Assembly (NCBI RefSeq): GCF_900155425.1
Contig: NZ_LT700191.1
Location: 109,025 to 173,024, forward strand
DNA from: Parabacteroides massiliensis
GTDB lineage: Bacteria; Bacteroidota; Bacteroidia; Bacteroidales; Tannerellaceae
Direction: 5' to 3'
DNA: 64,000 nucleotides
In this document: one piece after another, positions 63,818 to 64,000 of the stretch
Numbering within the stretch: the first letter of the stretch is position 1
How the letters are laid out: every line of letters starts with the position of its first letter
Made by a program: the position numbers and the translations under genes
Notes under the pieces: model-generated
Told to the model about the DNA's origin: nothing
Database searches by the model: none
The model's input: only the letters and a program-made list of their open reading frames with translations

Positions 63818-63859
63818 ACCCACAGGGTTTTCGGACTGATCCGGTTTCGGACTGATCCG
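63818..63859 (+). repeat. Right terminal inverted repeat plus a partial extra copy
   Basis: 63818-63844 is the inverse of the left end. TTTCGGACTGATCCG at 63845-63859 repeats its outermost bases immediately outside the element. Confidence 0.8.
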
Positions 63860-63928
63860 TTTTTATATGCAGGCTGTACGAAAACGAAACGTAATCACCC
63901 GAGCAGATCGTAGTATAACGATACGAAA

Positions 63929-63956
63929 AAAGCCGACTCAAAACTGAATCGGCTTT
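63929..63956 (-). terminator. Terminator of a minus-strand gene beyond the right edge
   Basis: AAAGCCGA and TCGGCTTT with an inner TCA/TGA; the minus strand continues TTTTTTCGTATCG. The gene it ends would lie mostly past position 64000. Confidence 0.65.
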
Positions 63957-64000
63957 CATCATCGAGTGTTGTTTTTGCCTGCACTCTCATTCTAAAACGG

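Larger units (their letters stand above)
60730..63844 (+). mobile_element. ISL3-like (ISAon1-type) element interrupted by IS110
   Basis: 27-bp terminal inverted repeats with one mismatch bound the element: the left end starts CCGGGTCAGTCCG (60730) and the right end stops CGGACTGATCCGG (63844). Inside are an N-terminal-region gene (orfA) and a DDE transposase (orfB). An IS110 element of about 1.62 kb splits orfA just before orfB. No target duplication is visible; the right flank carries an extra 15-bp copy of the terminus. Confidence 0.85.

Overview
The window looks like a chromosomal stretch of a gut Bacteroidales bacterium, most likely Parabacteroides or a close relative. The genus is an inference from gene content and order, not a database match. 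Support comes from a SusC/SusD polysaccharide locus under an ECF sigma/FecR pair, a PorQ gene of the type IX secretion system, a TonB/ExbB/ExbD set with an extra membrane protein, an EF-G2-like factor, and repeated use of the Bacteroidota promoter (-7 box TAnnTTTG, with a -33 TTG or TTTG about 19-21 bp upstream in the best cases).

Layout. 1-12.9 kb: a glycan utilisation locus. An ECF sigma factor (+) and FecR-type anti-sigma (-) are divergent. SusC with an N-terminal STN signalling domain, SusD, a GH99-like lipoprotein and a GH106-like enzyme cut by the window edge follow on the minus strand. A large protein made of two GH97 modules lies on the other side of the sigma gene. 12.9-19.0 kb: a five-gene MacAB/TolC-type export operon. 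19.2-31.2 kb: plus-strand metabolic genes (purT, MBL hydrolase, VOC protein, ROK glucokinase, Nudix), a TPR/outer-membrane-protein pair, a MATE transporter and an O-acetylhomoserine sulfhydrylase. 31.2-39.1 kb: glycosyltransferase with a decayed phosphoesterase gene in front of it, EF-G2, hemW, a zeta-like kinase pair, a TerB-like protein and a lipoprotein mutarotase. 39.2-49.3 kb: thyA, folA, a giant alpha-2-macroglobulin-like protein, two DUF1573 proteins and meaB. 49.3-50.0 kb: a 725-bp gene-free region full of repeats and dyads. 50.0-59.8 kb: pfkA, ispH, cmk and porQ on the minus strand, then tonB, a prenyl synthase, tatD, tRNA-Ser, exbB, a four-helix membrane protein, two exbD genes and a GNAT gene. 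59.9-60.5 kb: an Lrp-family regulator. 60.7-63.8 kb: an ISL3-like (ISAon1-type) element split by a complete IS110-family element.

How the genes relate. TonB and ExbB/ExbD would energise SusC-type receptors such as the one at the left end. The sigma/FecR/STN trio forms a trans-envelope signalling chain that would switch that locus on when its glycan is sensed. thyA and folA are the usual thymidylate/folate pair. cmk-ispH with porQ upstream resembles a gene order I recall from Porphyromonas.

The most interesting non-coding signals are: the structured leader of the IS110 element, a candidate bridge RNA whose closing stem competes with a hairpin over the transposase start codon; a roughly 195-bp palindromic element with 23-bp tandem repeats at 49.44-49.63 kb; two families of AT-rich intergenic repeats inside operons; and several palindromes at promoters. 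On the protein side: an acidic segment shared by the alpha-2-macroglobulin-like protein and TonB, loss of the EF-G catalytic histidine, and the double GH97 protein.
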